This document shows, in pieces, positions 12,443-26,853 of a DNA stretch of 64,000 bases (positions are counted from its first letter, which is position 1; every line of letters begins with the position of its first letter). The translations under genes and the position numbers were made by a program. This DNA is from Bradyrhizobium arachidis (GTDB taxonomy: Bacteria > Pseudomonadota > Alphaproteobacteria > Rhizobiales > Xanthobacteraceae). Location of the stretch: positions 2,790,001-2,854,000 of the forward strand of contig NZ_CP030050.1 of the NCBI RefSeq assembly GCF_015291705.1, written 5' to 3'. The notes under the pieces are model-generated. The model had not been told where the DNA came from. It was given only the letters and a program-made list of their open reading frames with translations, and did not search any database.

Positions 12443-13330
12443 ATGAAGGGCCTGTGGTATTCGCTGATGTTTTTGACCGCGCTGACGGCGCCCGCGCAGG
12501 CTCAGACGCCGGTTGGGACGCTGGCGAAGATCAAGGAGGTCGGCGAGATCCGGCTCGGCCATCGCGACGTCTCGGTCCCGTTCTCCTATCTCGACCAGAA
12601 CCAGAAGCCGGTCGGCTTTGCGATGGATCTCTGCGCGCGGATCGTCGATGCGGTGAAGGACGAGCTCAAGCTGCCGGCGCTTCAGACCAGGCTGCAGCCG
12701 ATCCAGCTCAGCACGCAGATCCCGCTGATCGAGAATGGAACCATCGACATCGTCTGCGGTCCCGCCACCAACACGCTGGAGCGCCAGAAGGTGGTGGCCT
12801 TCAGCAACACCATCTTCGTCTCGAGCATTCGCGCCGTGGTCCGGAAGGATGCGCCGATCAAGACGTTCGAGGATCTCAAGGACAAGCCGGTCGCGCTCAC
12901 CACCGGCTCGACCTCGATCACCCTGCTGCTGGCACGCAGCCAGGAGAAGAATTTCGGCTTCAAGCAGGTGCTGTCGCCGGACCATGCCGCGTCGTTCCTG
13001 GCGCTCACGACCGGCCGCAGCGACGCCTTCGTCATGGACGATATCCTGCTCGCGGGACTCATCGCCAGCAGCCAGACGCCGGACAATTGGCGGATCATCG
13101 ACGACAGCCTGCGCACCGAGCCTTACGGGCTGATCATCCGCAAGGGCGATCCAGAGTTCAAGGCATTGATCGACAAGACGCTGGTCGCCATGATGAAGGG
13201 CGGCGAGTTTGCGGAACTCTACGCGAAATGGTTCACAAAACCCATTCCGCCCAAGAATGTGAACCTGAACTTCCCGATGCCGACGCCGCTCAAGGATGCG
13301 GTCACCAATCCGAACGACAAGGGCGTGTGA
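12443..13330 (+). CDS. Periplasmic amino-acid-type ABC binding protein
   Basis: 295-residue solute-binding protein of the glutamate/aspartate (GltI-like) SBP_bac_3 type, with a signal peptide ending near AQAQ. ATG at 12443 is chosen because AGGAG at 12431-12435 is well spaced and the signal peptide starts there; an in-frame ATG 48 nt upstream falls in the operator region. No permease or ATPase gene is adjacent, so it is an orphan receptor that must share a transporter encoded elsewhere. Ligand unknown; regulation by the divergent GntR protein is likely. Confidence 0.88.
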   Translation: MKGLWYSLMFLTALTAPAQAQTPVGTLAKIKEVGEIRLGHRDVSVPFSYLDQNQKPVGFAMDLCARIVDAVKDELKLPALQTRLQPIQLSTQIPLIENGTIDIVCGPATNTLERQKVVAFSNTIFVSSIRAVVRKDAPIKTFEDLKDKPVALTTGSTSITLLLARSQEKNFGFKQVLSPDHAASFLALTTGRSDAFVMDDILLAGLIASSQTPDNWRIIDDSLRTEPYGLIIRKGDPEFKALIDKTLVAMMKGGEFAELYAKWFTKPIPPKNVNLNFPMPTPLKDAVTNPNDKGV

Positions 13331-13414
13331 TCGCTCGACGGCATGGTGCAGCTCTTCTGCTGCGCCGTTCTTTGCCAAGATTTAATCGGACGGACGGGAC
13401 GTCGTAAGGTGACG

Positions 13415-13456
13415 ATGTCCATGTTGGGTTCAAGGCGACTTACCCAACATGGACAT
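13415..13456. promoter_or_regulatory. Perfect 15-bp inverted repeat in the degP leader
   Basis: ATGTCCATGTTGGGT (13415-13429) and its exact reverse complement (13442-13456) flank a 12-nt loop. The right arm ends 6 nt before the degP ATG at 13463, so an RNA hairpin would cover the ribosome-binding region (the only purine patch nearby, TGGAC, is in the stem). It could be a translational switch or thermosensor, or a DNA operator. Confidence 0.6.
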
Positions 13457-13462
13457 TTCGAC

Positions 13463-14995
13463 ATGAACGATCGCGTCAATTCCGACACCCCCCGCAAAAT
13501 CCTGAAGCCGCGCCGCCTCGCGCTGCTCGGCACCGTGGCCGCGCTCGGCGTGGCCGTGCTCGCTGCCTCTCCCGTTTCCTCGCAATTCGGCGTCAACTCC
13601 TTCGTCGCGCCGGCCCAGGCCGCGGAAGGCGCCGCGACGCCGCAGGGCTTCGGTGATCTCGTTGCCAAGGTCAAACCCGCCGTCATCTCGGTGCGGGTCA
13701 AGATCGACCAGGACAACGACAAGAGCGCGATGATGCAGCAGAACCGGATGGATTCGGACGAGGATTCGCCGTTCGACCAGTTCTCGCGGCAGTTCGGTTT
13801 CCGCGGCCCCGGCATGAACGGCATGCCGCGCCAGCGCCACCAGGTCATCACCGGCGAAGGCTCCGGCTTCTTCATCTCCGCCGACGGCTATGCCGTGACC
13901 AACAACCACGTCGTCGACCATGCCGAATCCGTGCAGGTGACGATGGATGACGGCACGGTCTACACCGCGAAGGTGGTCGGCACGGATCCGAAGACCGATC
14001 TCGCGCTGATCAAGGTCGACGGCAAGAAGGACTTCCCGTTCGTCAAGTTCTCCGACCAGAAGCCGCGCATCGGCGACTGGGTGGTCGCGGTCGGCAATCC
14101 CTTCGGCCTCGGCGGCACCGTCACGGCCGGCATCGTCTCGGCCAGCGGCCGCGACATCGGCAACGGCCCCTATGACGACTTCATCCAGATCGACGCGCCC
14201 ATCAACAAGGGCAACTCCGGCGGTCCGGCCTTCGACATGAGCGGCAACGTGATCGGCGTGAACACCGCGATCTTCTCGCCCTCCGGCGGCTCGGTCGGCA
14301 TCGGCTTCGACATTCCGGCCTCGACCGCGAAGCTCGTCGTCGCGCAGCTCAAGGACAAGGGTGCGGTGACGCGCGGCTGGCTCGGCGTGCAGGTGCAGCC
14401 GGTGACGTCGGACATTGCCGACAGCCTCGGCCTCAAGGAAGCGCGCGGCGCGATCGTCGACAATCCGCAGGACGGCAGCCCGGCGGCGAAGGCCGGCATC
14501 GAGGCCGGCGACGTCATCACCGCCGTCAACGGCACCGCGATCAAGGACTCCCGCGATCTCGCCCGCACCATCGCCACGCTGGCGCCCGGCACCTCGGTGA
14601 AGCTCGACGTCTTCCATAAGGGCGCAGCCAAGACGGTGACGCTCGCGCTCGGCGAGCTGCCGAACGAGCGGCAGGCCCAAGGCAAGACCGGCGAGGACAA
14701 GGTGCAGCCGGACGCCGGCACGCCGCGCCTCGGGCTGAGCCTGGCTCCGGCCGGCGAGGTGCAGGGCGCCGGCCAGAAGGGCGTCGTCGTCACCGAGGTC
14801 GATCCGCAAGGGCCTGCGGCGCAGCGCGGCATCCAGACCGGCGACGTCATCCTCAATGTCGGCGGCAAGGCCGTTGCCAATGTCGGCGACGTCCGCTCGG
14901 AGCTGGCGCAGGCGAAGTCCTCCGGCAAGCGCAGCGTGCTGTTGCAGGTCAAGAGCGCGGAGGCGACCCGCTTCGTCGCGGTGCCCCTCGCGTAA
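13463..14995 (+). CDS. degP: DegP/HtrA-type periplasmic serine protease
   Basis: Do-family protease and chaperone for misfolded envelope proteins. From the ATG at 13463 it is 510 residues, with an N-terminal hydrophobic signal or anchor (about 18-36). The catalytic triad is visible as His149 (TNNHVVD), Asp179 (KTDLALI) and Ser252 (GNSGGP). Two PDZ domains follow (about 285-375 and 400-500). An upstream in-frame GTG would place the protein start inside untranslated hairpin DNA, so the shorter start is preferred. A strong terminator follows. Confidence 0.93.
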   Translation: MNDRVNSDTPRKILKPRRLALLGTVAALGVAVLAASPVSSQFGVNSFVAPAQAAEGAATPQGFGDLVAKVKPAVISVRVKIDQDNDKSAMMQQNRMDSDEDSPFDQFSRQFGFRGPGMNGMPRQRHQVITGEGSGFFISADGYAVTNNHVVDHAESVQVTMDDGTVYTAKVVGTDPKTDLALIKVDGKKDFPFVKFSDQKPRIGDWVVAVGNPFGLGGTVTAGIVSASGRDIGNGPYDDFIQIDAPINKGNSGGPAFDMSGNVIGVNTAIFSPSGGSVGIGFDIPASTAKLVVAQLKDKGAVTRGWLGVQVQPVTSDIADSLGLKEARGAIVDNPQDGSPAAKAGIEAGDVITAVNGTAIKDSRDLARTIATLAPGTSVKLDVFHKGAAKTVTLALGELPNERQAQGKTGEDKVQPDAGTPRLGLSLAPAGEVQGAGQKGVVVTEVDPQGPAAQRGIQTGDVILNVGGKAVANVGDVRSELAQAKSSGKRSVLLQVKSAEATRFVAVPLA

Positions 14996-15020
14996 GGCGA
15001 ACGTCGACCGGACCAAATCC

Positions 15021-15049
15021 AAAGGCGGCCCTTCGGGCCGCCTTTTCTG
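15021..15049 (+). terminator. Rho-independent terminator after degP
   Basis: Perfect 11-bp stem AAAGGCGGCCC (15021-15031) and GGGCCGCCTTT (15035-15045), 3-nt loop, followed by a short T-run. It lies 25 nt after the degP stop. Confidence 0.9.
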
Positions 15050-15268
15050 TTCGCCTTCAGAATTACCGCGGGATATCTGATAACATTCTCGTTAACGGCA
15101 GGGACGATGACCCGGTTCGTCCGAAAAAGCCGTGTTCGCTGATCACTGTTCCGAGTCGTATATTTGCTTGGCGGCAACGGAGCCGCCGAGCCAGTTGCAA
15201 GCGTGGACCTTCGAACTGCCAGCCGCTTTTGGAACCGGTCGGTGGTTCGCATTTGATCGGTGCCGAAC

Positions 15269-15631
15269 ATGGATCGATTGAAGCTCTCGCTGAGGCGTGC
15301 GTTGCTTGTGGCGCCATTGGTGCTGTGGAGCGGAAACGCCCTCGGGCGTGATGACGGCCGTTACGCCGACTCCCCCCTCAAGCCATGGTTCGACAGCCTG
15401 CGCAGCCATCTTGGCCCGTGCTGTTCGGATGCGGATGGTTTTGCCGTTGCCGATCCCGACTGGGAGTCGCACAACGGGCATTATCGCGTGCGTCTCGACG
15501 GGCAGTGGGTCGAGGTGCCGGATGAAGCCGTCATCACCGAGCCGAACCGGGCCGGCCGCACCATGGTGTGGCCGGTGAAGACCGCGTTCGGGATTTCGAT
15601 CCGCTGCTTCATGCCCGGCAGCATGATCTGA
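15269..15631 (+). CDS. Exported hypothetical protein with CC motif
   Basis: About 120 residues with a short hydrophobic signal peptide (LRRALLVAPLVLWSGNALG) followed by a mature domain with a conserved-looking GPCCSDADGF segment and a C-terminal cysteine. It resembles small Bradyrhizobium periplasmic proteins of unknown function. A GTG nine bases upstream (15260) is an alternative start. No operon partner. Confidence 0.7.
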   Translation: MDRLKLSLRRALLVAPLVLWSGNALGRDDGRYADSPLKPWFDSLRSHLGPCCSDADGFAVADPDWESHNGHYRVRLDGQWVEVPDEAVITEPNRAGRTMVWPVKTAFGISIRCFMPGSMI

Positions 15632-15649
15632 CACGGATTGGCGCGAGCG

Positions 15650-15946
15650 CTAGGAGGATTTGCGCTTCGACGACCTCTTGGATGATTTCCTGGATGACTT
15701 CTTAGACGTCTTCCTGGACGTCTTTTTCTTGGACGTCTTGCGCTTCGATGCCTTCTTCGGGACTTTCTTGCCCTTCTTGCGCGCCTTCGACAGTCCGATC
15801 GCGATCGCCTGCTTGCGGCTCTTCACGCGCCCGCCACGACCGCCGCGTCCGCTCTTCGCAGTGCCCTTCTTGTAGCGCCGCATCTCGCTCTCGACATCGC
15901 TGCCGGCGCTACGCGAGTAACGGCGTTTCTTTGCCTTGCGTGCCAT
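15650..15946 (-). CDS. Lysine/arginine-rich DUF6496-type protein
   Basis: 98-residue, extremely basic protein. The N-terminal half carries a KSRKQAIAIGLSKARKKG segment typical of DUF6496. The C-terminal third is almost only Lys, Ser, Arg and Thr in short repeats, like a histone H1 tail, so nucleic-acid binding is likely but not shown. GGGAGAGA precedes the ATG. An EcfG-type promoter (15972-15996) points at it, which suggests induction under general stress. Low sequence complexity limits firmer assignment. Confidence 0.8.
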   Translation of the reverse strand: MARKAKKRRYSRSAGSDVESEMRRYKKGTAKSGRGGRGGRVKSRKQAIAIGLSKARKKGKKVPKKASKRKTSKKKTSRKTSKKSSRKSSKRSSKRKSS

Positions 15947-15971
15947 GCATTCTCTCCCTTGGCCGGGGAAA

Positions 15972-15996
15972 AACCATTGGACACAAGCATGGTTCC
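15972..15996 (-). promoter_or_regulatory. EcfG-type stress promoter
   Basis: Reading the - strand: GGAAC (15992-15996), 16 nt, GGTT (15972-15975). It points at the basic protein gene starting at 15946, giving an expected leader of about 20 nt. It matches the general stress sigma factor pattern GGAAC-N16-cGTT except for the first -10 base. Confidence 0.65.
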
Positions 15997-16020
15997 CAAA
16001 GCGCGGAACGTTCCGGCTGC

Positions 16021-16215
16021 CTAGAAAGAATTCGCGAGCTCGATCTCCGCCTCCAGCGCGCGGATGCGGCGCGCAGCTTCAGCGGAGGACAGATCCCGAT
16101 CGTATTGCGCCGGCTGGTAGGCCTCCTCGCTGAGCCGCTTCAGCCTCAGCCCCTGCGCGCGGGTCATCTGCTCCATGAGAAAAGCCTTTGCGTCGTATTT
16201 ACCCTGAACCTGCAT
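16021..16215 (-). CDS. DUF3072-type small protein
   Basis: 64 residues. MTRAQGLRLKRLSEEAYQP followed by SSAEAARRIRALEAE matches the DUF3072 pattern of an MT-x-AQ helix and a Glu-Ala-rich helix. These proteins are short, soluble and of unknown function. It is divergent from the 16277 gene, with a short AT-rich gap between them. Confidence 0.7.
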   Translation of the reverse strand: MQVQGKYDAKAFLMEQMTRAQGLRLKRLSEEAYQPAQYDRDLSSAEAARRIRALEAEIELANSF

Positions 16216-16276
16216 GTCGCTGCTCCATCCTGAATTCGTGACTTGACTATATGTTCTTATTTTGTTCTAACAAGCC

Positions 16277-16552
16277 ATGGACAACAGAATTAATGAAATT
16301 CGACGTAAAATCAGCGCCTTGAGGCTGGAGATGGCCGATATCGAGGCGTCCGTCCGCGACCTCGTCAATCGCGATCGCGACTGCACCGAAAAGGCTCTGG
16401 CGCAGATGGATCTGCGCCGGAGGATCAATCTGCTGATCGGCGAATGGAAGGCCGCCGGCGGTGGCGACGTCCTGCCTGATGTCCGCGACCGGGTGCGCCT
16501 CCGTCCCGTGAAGACAGCCGTCAATCCGGTGCGCGCCATCGCGCGCCGCTGA
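16277..16552 (+). CDS. Small hypothetical coiled-coil protein
   Basis: 91 residues. The first 65 have heptad-like spacing (NRINEIRRKISALRLEMAD), suggesting a helical hairpin or coiled coil; the tail is basic. No signal peptide. Seventeen nucleotides separate it from the next small gene at 16570, so the two may be cotranscribed. Function unknown. Confidence 0.6.
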   Translation: MDNRINEIRRKISALRLEMADIEASVRDLVNRDRDCTEKALAQMDLRRRINLLIGEWKAAGGGDVLPDVRDRVRLRPVKTAVNPVRAIARR

Positions 16553-16569
16553 GAGTTCGGAGGCGCGCG

Positions 16570-16752
16570 GTGGAGGAAGACCCGGACACGTACCGGATTC
16601 TAAGACTGCGCGCCGAAATCCTCGAGCTCGGCTCCGCGATCCGGCAATTGCAGCGCGAGGGATTGGATGATGCTGCGGCCCAGCTCCTGATTGCGCGCAA
16701 GCGCGCGCAGCTCGACCAGCTCGTGAAAGCCAATGCTGTGGGGCGCGTTTAA
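16570..16752 (+). CDS. Small hypothetical helical protein
   Basis: 60 residues from a GTG start, with a GGAGG motif 7 nt upstream. The sequence is a single long amphipathic helical region. It follows the 16277 gene closely and probably shares its transcript. No recognised family. The weak start codon lowers certainty that it is translated. Confidence 0.5.
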   Translation: MEEDPDTYRILRLRAEILELGSAIRQLQREGLDDAAAQLLIARKRAQLDQLVKANAVGRV

Positions 16753-16812
16753 CATCCCTGACATCCGACGCAGCTAAAGCGAGCGCGCTACGCGACACGC
16801 TGGAGCTCGCCG

Positions 16813-17019
16813 ATGCACGATGCCGAAATGGCCGCTTTGATACAGGCCGTGCTGGACGACGTCTGCGCCGGGCTTCCTCTCTCCGAACTGGCGACGCGCG
16901 AGCGTGTCGCCACGCGGCTGCGTGAGGCCGCGCAAACAGATCGCCGCTCGATCGAGGATCTAAACAGGCTGCGCGAGATGCTCTGGTCCGCGCACCGACG
17001 ATGTGGCGCTAAAGCATGA
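16813..17019 (+). CDS. Small hypothetical protein
   Basis: 68 residues, helical, no signal peptide, no recognised family. The stop codon lies inside the palindromic repeat that begins at 17014, so the repeat inserted at or supplies the 3' end of the gene and fixes the last residues. Confidence 0.5.
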   Translation: MHDAEMAALIQAVLDDVCAGLPLSELATRERVATRLREAAQTDRRSIEDLNRLREMLWSAHRRCGAKA

Positions 17020-17113
17020 TCCGGAAAAGTGCGAAGCGGTTTTCCGGAAAGATCATGCGTAAACAACAACCTAAAGCGCGATGACGATTCATCCAAATCT
17101 CATCGCGCTTTAG
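17014..17113. repeat. 100-bp composite palindromic repeat, copy A
   Basis: Two hairpins in tandem. The first runs 17014-17058, starting GCATGATCCGGAAAA and ending TTTTCCGGAAAGATCATGC. The second has perfect 14-bp arms at 17071-17084 (CTAAAGCGCGATGA) and 17100-17113. The same 100-bp arrangement recurs at 56178-56277, and the first hairpin alone at 28553-28597. It sits directly at a gene 3' end and may stop or stabilise transcripts. Confidence 0.85.
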
Positions 17114-17193
17114 CGCCCGGTGTGGTCATGACTTGACCGCCATCAGGCCGCTGCGGCAAGCCGCACATCCCCGTGAGATGCCGCCGGTTGCTC

Positions 17194-17218
17194 GGAACGG
17201 AAGCCGGTTCGACCGATT
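17194..17218 (+). promoter_or_regulatory. Weak EcfG-type promoter candidate
   Basis: GGAAC (17194-17198), 16 nt, GATT (17215-17218). Spacing is right and the final TT is kept, but the -10 differs from CGTT at two positions. It lies 34 nt before the ATG of the PfpI-like gene, whose family is often stress-induced. Confidence 0.35.
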
Positions 17219-17251
17219 GACCGGGCTCCTCTCATAGCGATGGAGCGTTCC

Positions 17252-17812
17252 ATGGATCTCAAGGGCAAGACGATTGCCATTCTCGCCACCAACGGTTTCG
17301 AGCAATCGGAACTGGAAGTGCCGCGCGATCGCCTGAAGCAGGCTGGCGCGACGGTCCACGTCGTCTCGCTCGCGGCGGGCGAGATCAAGGGCTGGGACAA
17401 GAAAGATTGGGGACGTCCGGTGAAGGTCGACAAGACGCTCGACCAGGTTTCCAGCAACGACTACGACGCGGTCGTGCTGCCCGGCGGCCAGATCAATCCG
17501 GATCTCTTGCGCGTCGAGCCGAAGGCGCTGTCCTTCATCAAGGAGATATTCAACGCCAAGAAGATTGTCGCTGCCGTTTGCCACGCGCCTTGGCTCCTGA
17601 TCGAGACCGGCATCGCCAAGGGTCGCAAGATGACGTCATACAAGTCGATCAAGACCGACGTCATCAACGCCGGCGCGACATGGGAAGACTCACAAGTCGT
17701 CGTCGATCAGGGCGTCATCACCTCGCGCAACCCCGGCGACCTCGACGCCTTCAGCGCCAAGATCATCGAAGAGGTGAAGGAAGGTCGTCACGTCCAGCGC
17801 AGCGCTGCCTGA
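17252..17812 (+). CDS. PfpI/DJ-1 family protein (YhbO-like)
   Basis: 186-residue member of the DJ-1/PfpI superfamily, with the nucleophilic elbow AAVCHAPWLLIE (Cys followed by His) and an early Glu-containing segment (NGFEQSELEVPRDRL). Relatives act as glyoxalases or protein deglycases, or are listed as general stress proteins. ATG at 17252 is chosen because GGAG lies six bases upstream; an in-frame ATG at 17240 is possible. It is followed by a bidirectional terminator. Confidence 0.9.
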   Translation: MDLKGKTIAILATNGFEQSELEVPRDRLKQAGATVHVVSLAAGEIKGWDKKDWGRPVKVDKTLDQVSSNDYDAVVLPGGQINPDLLRVEPKALSFIKEIFNAKKIVAAVCHAPWLLIETGIAKGRKMTSYKSIKTDVINAGATWEDSQVVVDQGVITSRNPGDLDAFSAKIIEEVKEGRHVQRSAA

Positions 17813-17834
17813 CCTTTGCTGCACTGTTTCGACG

Positions 17835-17862
17835 AAAAGCCCCGCGTTGCCGCGGGGCTTTT
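17835..17862. terminator. Bidirectional terminator between convergent genes
   Basis: Perfect 12-bp stem AAAAGCCCCGCG (17835-17846) and CGCGGGGCTTTT (17851-17862) with loop TTGC. T-runs lie at the 3' side on both strands, serving the PfpI-like gene (+) and the small exported protein (-). Confidence 0.9.
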
Positions 17863-17891
17863 GTTTGAGATGCGGCCGAAGCTATTTGAGC

Positions 17892-18125
17892 TTACTTGCT
17901 CATGCCGCCCTTGGTCATCGTGCCGCCCTGATCGGAGCCCGGGCCAGAACCGCCTTGGCCGGAGGCGTCGGGGCCTTTGGAGGGCTTGGTGTTGGCGCCG
18001 GTGGTCTGCGACGATGACATCGAGGATCCATGCTTGGCCTTGTGCGACTTGGCCTGCGCGGCGAACGGGGCGGCTGCAAGGCCGGTTGCCAGCATCATGG
18101 CGAGAGCGAGCTTGGTCGTCTTCAT
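17892..18125 (-). CDS. Small exported Ser/Gly-rich protein
   Basis: 77 residues with a clear signal peptide (MKTTKLALAMMLATGLAAAPFAAQA) and a mature part rich in Ser, Gly, Thr and Lys that looks disordered. Such proteins are common in Bradyrhizobium and have no known function. A GGAAC-N16-GGTT site lies 39-63 nt upstream, so general-stress induction is likely. Confidence 0.75.
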   Translation of the reverse strand: MKTTKLALAMMLATGLAAAPFAAQAKSHKAKHGSSMSSSQTTGANTKPSKGPDASGQGGSGPGSDQGGTMTKGGMSK

Positions 18126-18163
18126 GCGGGGGAACTCCCTGAGTTAAAATGACGCAGGCTGCC

Positions 18164-18188
18164 AACCGCCGTCCGTCGCAGGAGTTCC
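18164..18188 (-). promoter_or_regulatory. EcfG-type stress promoter
   Basis: Reading the - strand: GGAAC (18184-18188), 16 nt, GGTT (18164-18167). The expected transcript start is about 30 nt before the ATG at 18125 of the small exported protein. Confidence 0.65.
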
Positions 18189-18219
18189 CAACAAAGATTT
18201 CGCTCGCTTCACGCAAGCT

Positions 18220-18477
18220 TCAAGATTGCTTGTCCTCTGCGAGGATGAACACGACGCCGGTGAGTGTCGCGCCGATCGCGAAGGTCGTCACGAGTGTGAG
18301 GGTGAAGACGATGACGGCCTGGCGACCGCCGTCATTCAAGAGATTGGCGACCGCTGGATTGGACAGGATGAGCGCGAGGCTGAAGGCGAGGCCGAGGGCT
18401 GCGCCCATCATCGCATGCGTCATCAGCTTGATGATGCCAGTGGGAGAAATCAGATCCGATGACTTTTTCGCGCGCAT
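18220..18477 (-). CDS. Small two-helix membrane protein
   Basis: 85 residues with two hydrophobic stretches (about residues 20-38 and 50-76), so a two-pass inner-membrane protein with a short C-terminal tail. The start at 18477 is chosen because an EcfG-type promoter (18505-18529) lies just upstream; an in-frame ATG at 18540 would be upstream of that promoter. No family recognised. Confidence 0.65.
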   Translation of the reverse strand: MRAKKSSDLISPTGIIKLMTHAMMGAALGLAFSLALILSNPAVANLLNDGGRQAVIVFTLTLVTTFAIGATLTGVVFILAEDKQS

Positions 18478-18504
18478 GGAACTGCGTCCCGAATCCAGCA
18501 GGCA

Positions 18505-18529
18505 AACGCGCGAGACGTTCTTTGGTTCC
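18505..18529 (-). promoter_or_regulatory. EcfG-type stress promoter, full consensus
   Basis: Reading the - strand: GGAAC (18525-18529), 16 nt, CGTT (18505-18508), a perfect match to the alphaproteobacterial general stress promoter. It faces the small membrane protein gene starting at 18477, with an expected leader of about 20 nt. Confidence 0.75.
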
Positions 18530-18618
18530 ATCCGGATCAAGGAATTCCGTCGCGCGCTTCATCCGACGTTCATGCCGGGCTTGCGAGGATATGGGCCAGC
18601 AACACAGGAACATTCGAT

Positions 18619-18840
18619 ATGGGTAAGGTAGTTTTTCTTTACCGCTCGCTGGCCTATCGCAACGCGGCCGCGGACATCTTGCGCAAGGCACGCCAGTTGC
18701 CGCGCGGCGCGGAGCGAAGCGCGGCCCGCCGCTATGCGAAGGCGCTGCGCGATCTGGCCCGAACGGAAGCCTGGCTTGAGGGGCGCATCGCTCGCGAACC
18801 GCAGACGGCACAGCGCAGGACCAGCGCGGCGTCGGGCTAA
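18619..18840 (+). CDS. Small hypothetical helical protein
   Basis: 73 residues, basic and helical. The part ending LARTEAWLEG parallels LANEQDWLDG in the 27804 product, including the RRY/KRY segment before it, so the two look like distant paralogues. It overlaps the stop of the convergent HWE kinase by four bases. Function unknown. Confidence 0.6.
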   Translation: MGKVVFLYRSLAYRNAAADILRKARQLPRGAERSAARRYAKALRDLARTEAWLEGRIAREPQTAQRRTSAASG

Positions 18841-20327
18841 CCGGATGCGCGCTGCAATTCGACGGAGCCGGCCGCCTCGAACTTGCCGGGTGCCGTCGTC
18901 GCCGCAGACTTGCGTGTCAGCGGCACGTCCAGGCGGCACAACAGGCCCTCCGCTCGCCAATCGAATTGCGCCTGTCCGCCGAGCTGGGACTCGACGCTGG
19001 CAAGCAGGCTGCGCGTGCCGAACCCGCGCGATTTCGGCGTCCTGACAAGCGGGCCGCCGGATTCCTCCCAGGTCAGCTTGAGAAGGTCGTCCTCGACCTG
19101 CCAGCCGATCATGAGCCGCCCGGACCGCGTCGAGAGCGCGCCATACTTTGCCGAATTGGTGAAAAGCTCGTGCAGCGCCAGCGCCAGCGTCTGGGCGGTG
19201 GCCGGCAGCAACTGAACTTCGGGACCGGCGAGCTTGATCTGGCCGCCGAGCGAATAGGGCGCAAGCTCTTCGTCGATCAGCCTGGAGAGCTCGGCGCCCT
19301 GCCAGCTCGACAGCGACAGGATCGTATGCACGCGCGCCAGCGCGTTGATGCGGCCCTCGACGGCGTTGACATAGGCCTTGACCTCGTCGGCCCGGGTCAG
19401 GCGCACGATCGATTGCGCCAGCGCCAGCGCGTTCTTGGCGCGATGATCGACCTCCCGCGCCAGCAGATTCTGCCGTTCCTCGGCCCGCTTGCGCTCGGTG
19501 ATATCAACCGTGACGCCGCTCACCCGCACGACACGGCCGGCGTGGTCCAGCGTTGCGGCCGCCGTGCCGACGCACCAGCGCACCTCGCCGTCGGGACGGT
19601 TGACGCGAAATTCCCCTTCATAGGCACGCGCGCCGGTGTTGAATGCCGCAACCGCATCGCCGAACCGATCGATGTCATCCGGGTGCAGCAGCGCCTGGAT
19701 GTTCGCCGATGTGACGTTGAAGGTCTCCGGCGTCACGCCGAAGATGCGGAACTGGCCCTCGTCCCACATCCAGTCGCCGTTGATCCAGTCCCAGTCCCAT
19801 GATCCCATCTTGCCGGCGGCGATCGCCATGCTGCGCCGCTCTTCGCTCTCGCGCAGCTTCGCGGTGGAGTTCTCCAGTTCCGCCGTGCGGGCGCGGACGC
19901 GATCCTCGAGGTCCTGGTTCAGCCGCTCGAGCTCCCGCGTCTTGCGATAGAGCTCGGCAAACACCTTGACCTTGGCGCGCAGCACCTCGGGCACAACAGG
20001 CACGGGGACGTAGTCGACCGCGCCCATCTCGTAGCCGCGCAGCCGGTCGATGTCGCTGACCTGGATCGCCGAGATGAAGATCATCGCGGTCTTCTGGAAG
20101 CGCGGATGCTCGCGGATCATCGCGGCGAGCTCGAAACCGTCGAGCTCGGGCATGCAGACGTCGACCAGGATCACCGCGATCTCGGTCTTGAGCAGCACCT
20201 CCAGCGCCTCGCGGCCGGACGAAGCGATCACGAGGTTCTCGCCGAGATCCTTCAGGATCACCTCGTAGGCGAGCAGCTTGGCCGGCTGGTCGTCGACGAG
20301 GAGGATATTGACCTTTTCGTGGTCCAT
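18837..20327 (-). CDS. REC-PAS-HWE sensor histidine kinase
   Basis: 496-residue cytoplasmic kinase. Order: receiver domain (about 1-125, phospho-acceptor Asp in VILVDVCMPELDG), helical linker (130-165), PAS with PAC (about 170-295), HWE dimerisation and phosphotransfer domain starting DHRAKNALALAQS, and an ATPase domain with HELFTNSAKYGAL and the WEE motif that names the family. HWE kinases often feed the PhyR general stress pathway in this lineage. The start at 20327 lies 13 nt after the stop of the giant hybrid kinase, so both form one operon. A receiver at the N-terminus suggests it takes phosphate from that kinase. Confidence 0.9.
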   Translation of the reverse strand: MDHEKVNILLVDDQPAKLLAYEVILKDLGENLVIASSGREALEVLLKTEIAVILVDVCMPELDGFELAAMIREHPRFQKTAMIFISAIQVSDIDRLRGYEMGAVDYVPVPVVPEVLRAKVKVFAELYRKTRELERLNQDLEDRVRARTAELENSTAKLRESEERRSMAIAAGKMGSWDWDWINGDWMWDEGQFRIFGVTPETFNVTSANIQALLHPDDIDRFGDAVAAFNTGARAYEGEFRVNRPDGEVRWCVGTAAATLDHAGRVVRVSGVTVDITERKRAEERQNLLAREVDHRAKNALALAQSIVRLTRADEVKAYVNAVEGRINALARVHTILSLSSWQGAELSRLIDEELAPYSLGGQIKLAGPEVQLLPATAQTLALALHELFTNSAKYGALSTRSGRLMIGWQVEDDLLKLTWEESGGPLVRTPKSRGFGTRSLLASVESQLGGQAQFDWRAEGLLCRLDVPLTRKSAATTAPGKFEAAGSVELQRASG

Positions 20328-20340
20328 TCGCGGATCCAGC

Positions 20341-26634
<6,294 letters not shown>

Positions 26635-26771
26635 ACTGATTCCCCCGCAGGCATCGGCCGAATCCTGGCACAACGCGGTTGGTCAAAATAGAGCGTCAGC
26701 CAAATTCGAAATCAAGCGTCAAGGTTGCGACGCGTGCAAATGGAACCTGCTTTGCTCAGCCCGGCCGATTT

Positions 26772-26796
26772 AACGGTGATCAATCGGATTGGTTCC
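26772..26796 (-). promoter_or_regulatory. EcfG-type stress promoter of the kinase operon, full consensus
   Basis: Reading the - strand: GGAAC (26792-26796), 16 nt, CGTT (26772-26775). It directs transcription toward the hybrid kinase (start 26634) and the HWE kinase, with an expected leader of about 130 nt. No other gene lies between. Confidence 0.7.
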
Positions 26797-26853
26797 ATGC
26801 GGCTTCGGAAAAAATTGCCATAGGCGTGGTGACCCTCCACGCCGGCGATGCTC

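Noticed and set aside
15232..15260. GGAAC upstream of the exported CC-motif protein
   Set aside because: No GTT or TT at the expected distance (the sequence there reads TTTG, too early), so not a usable stress promoter.
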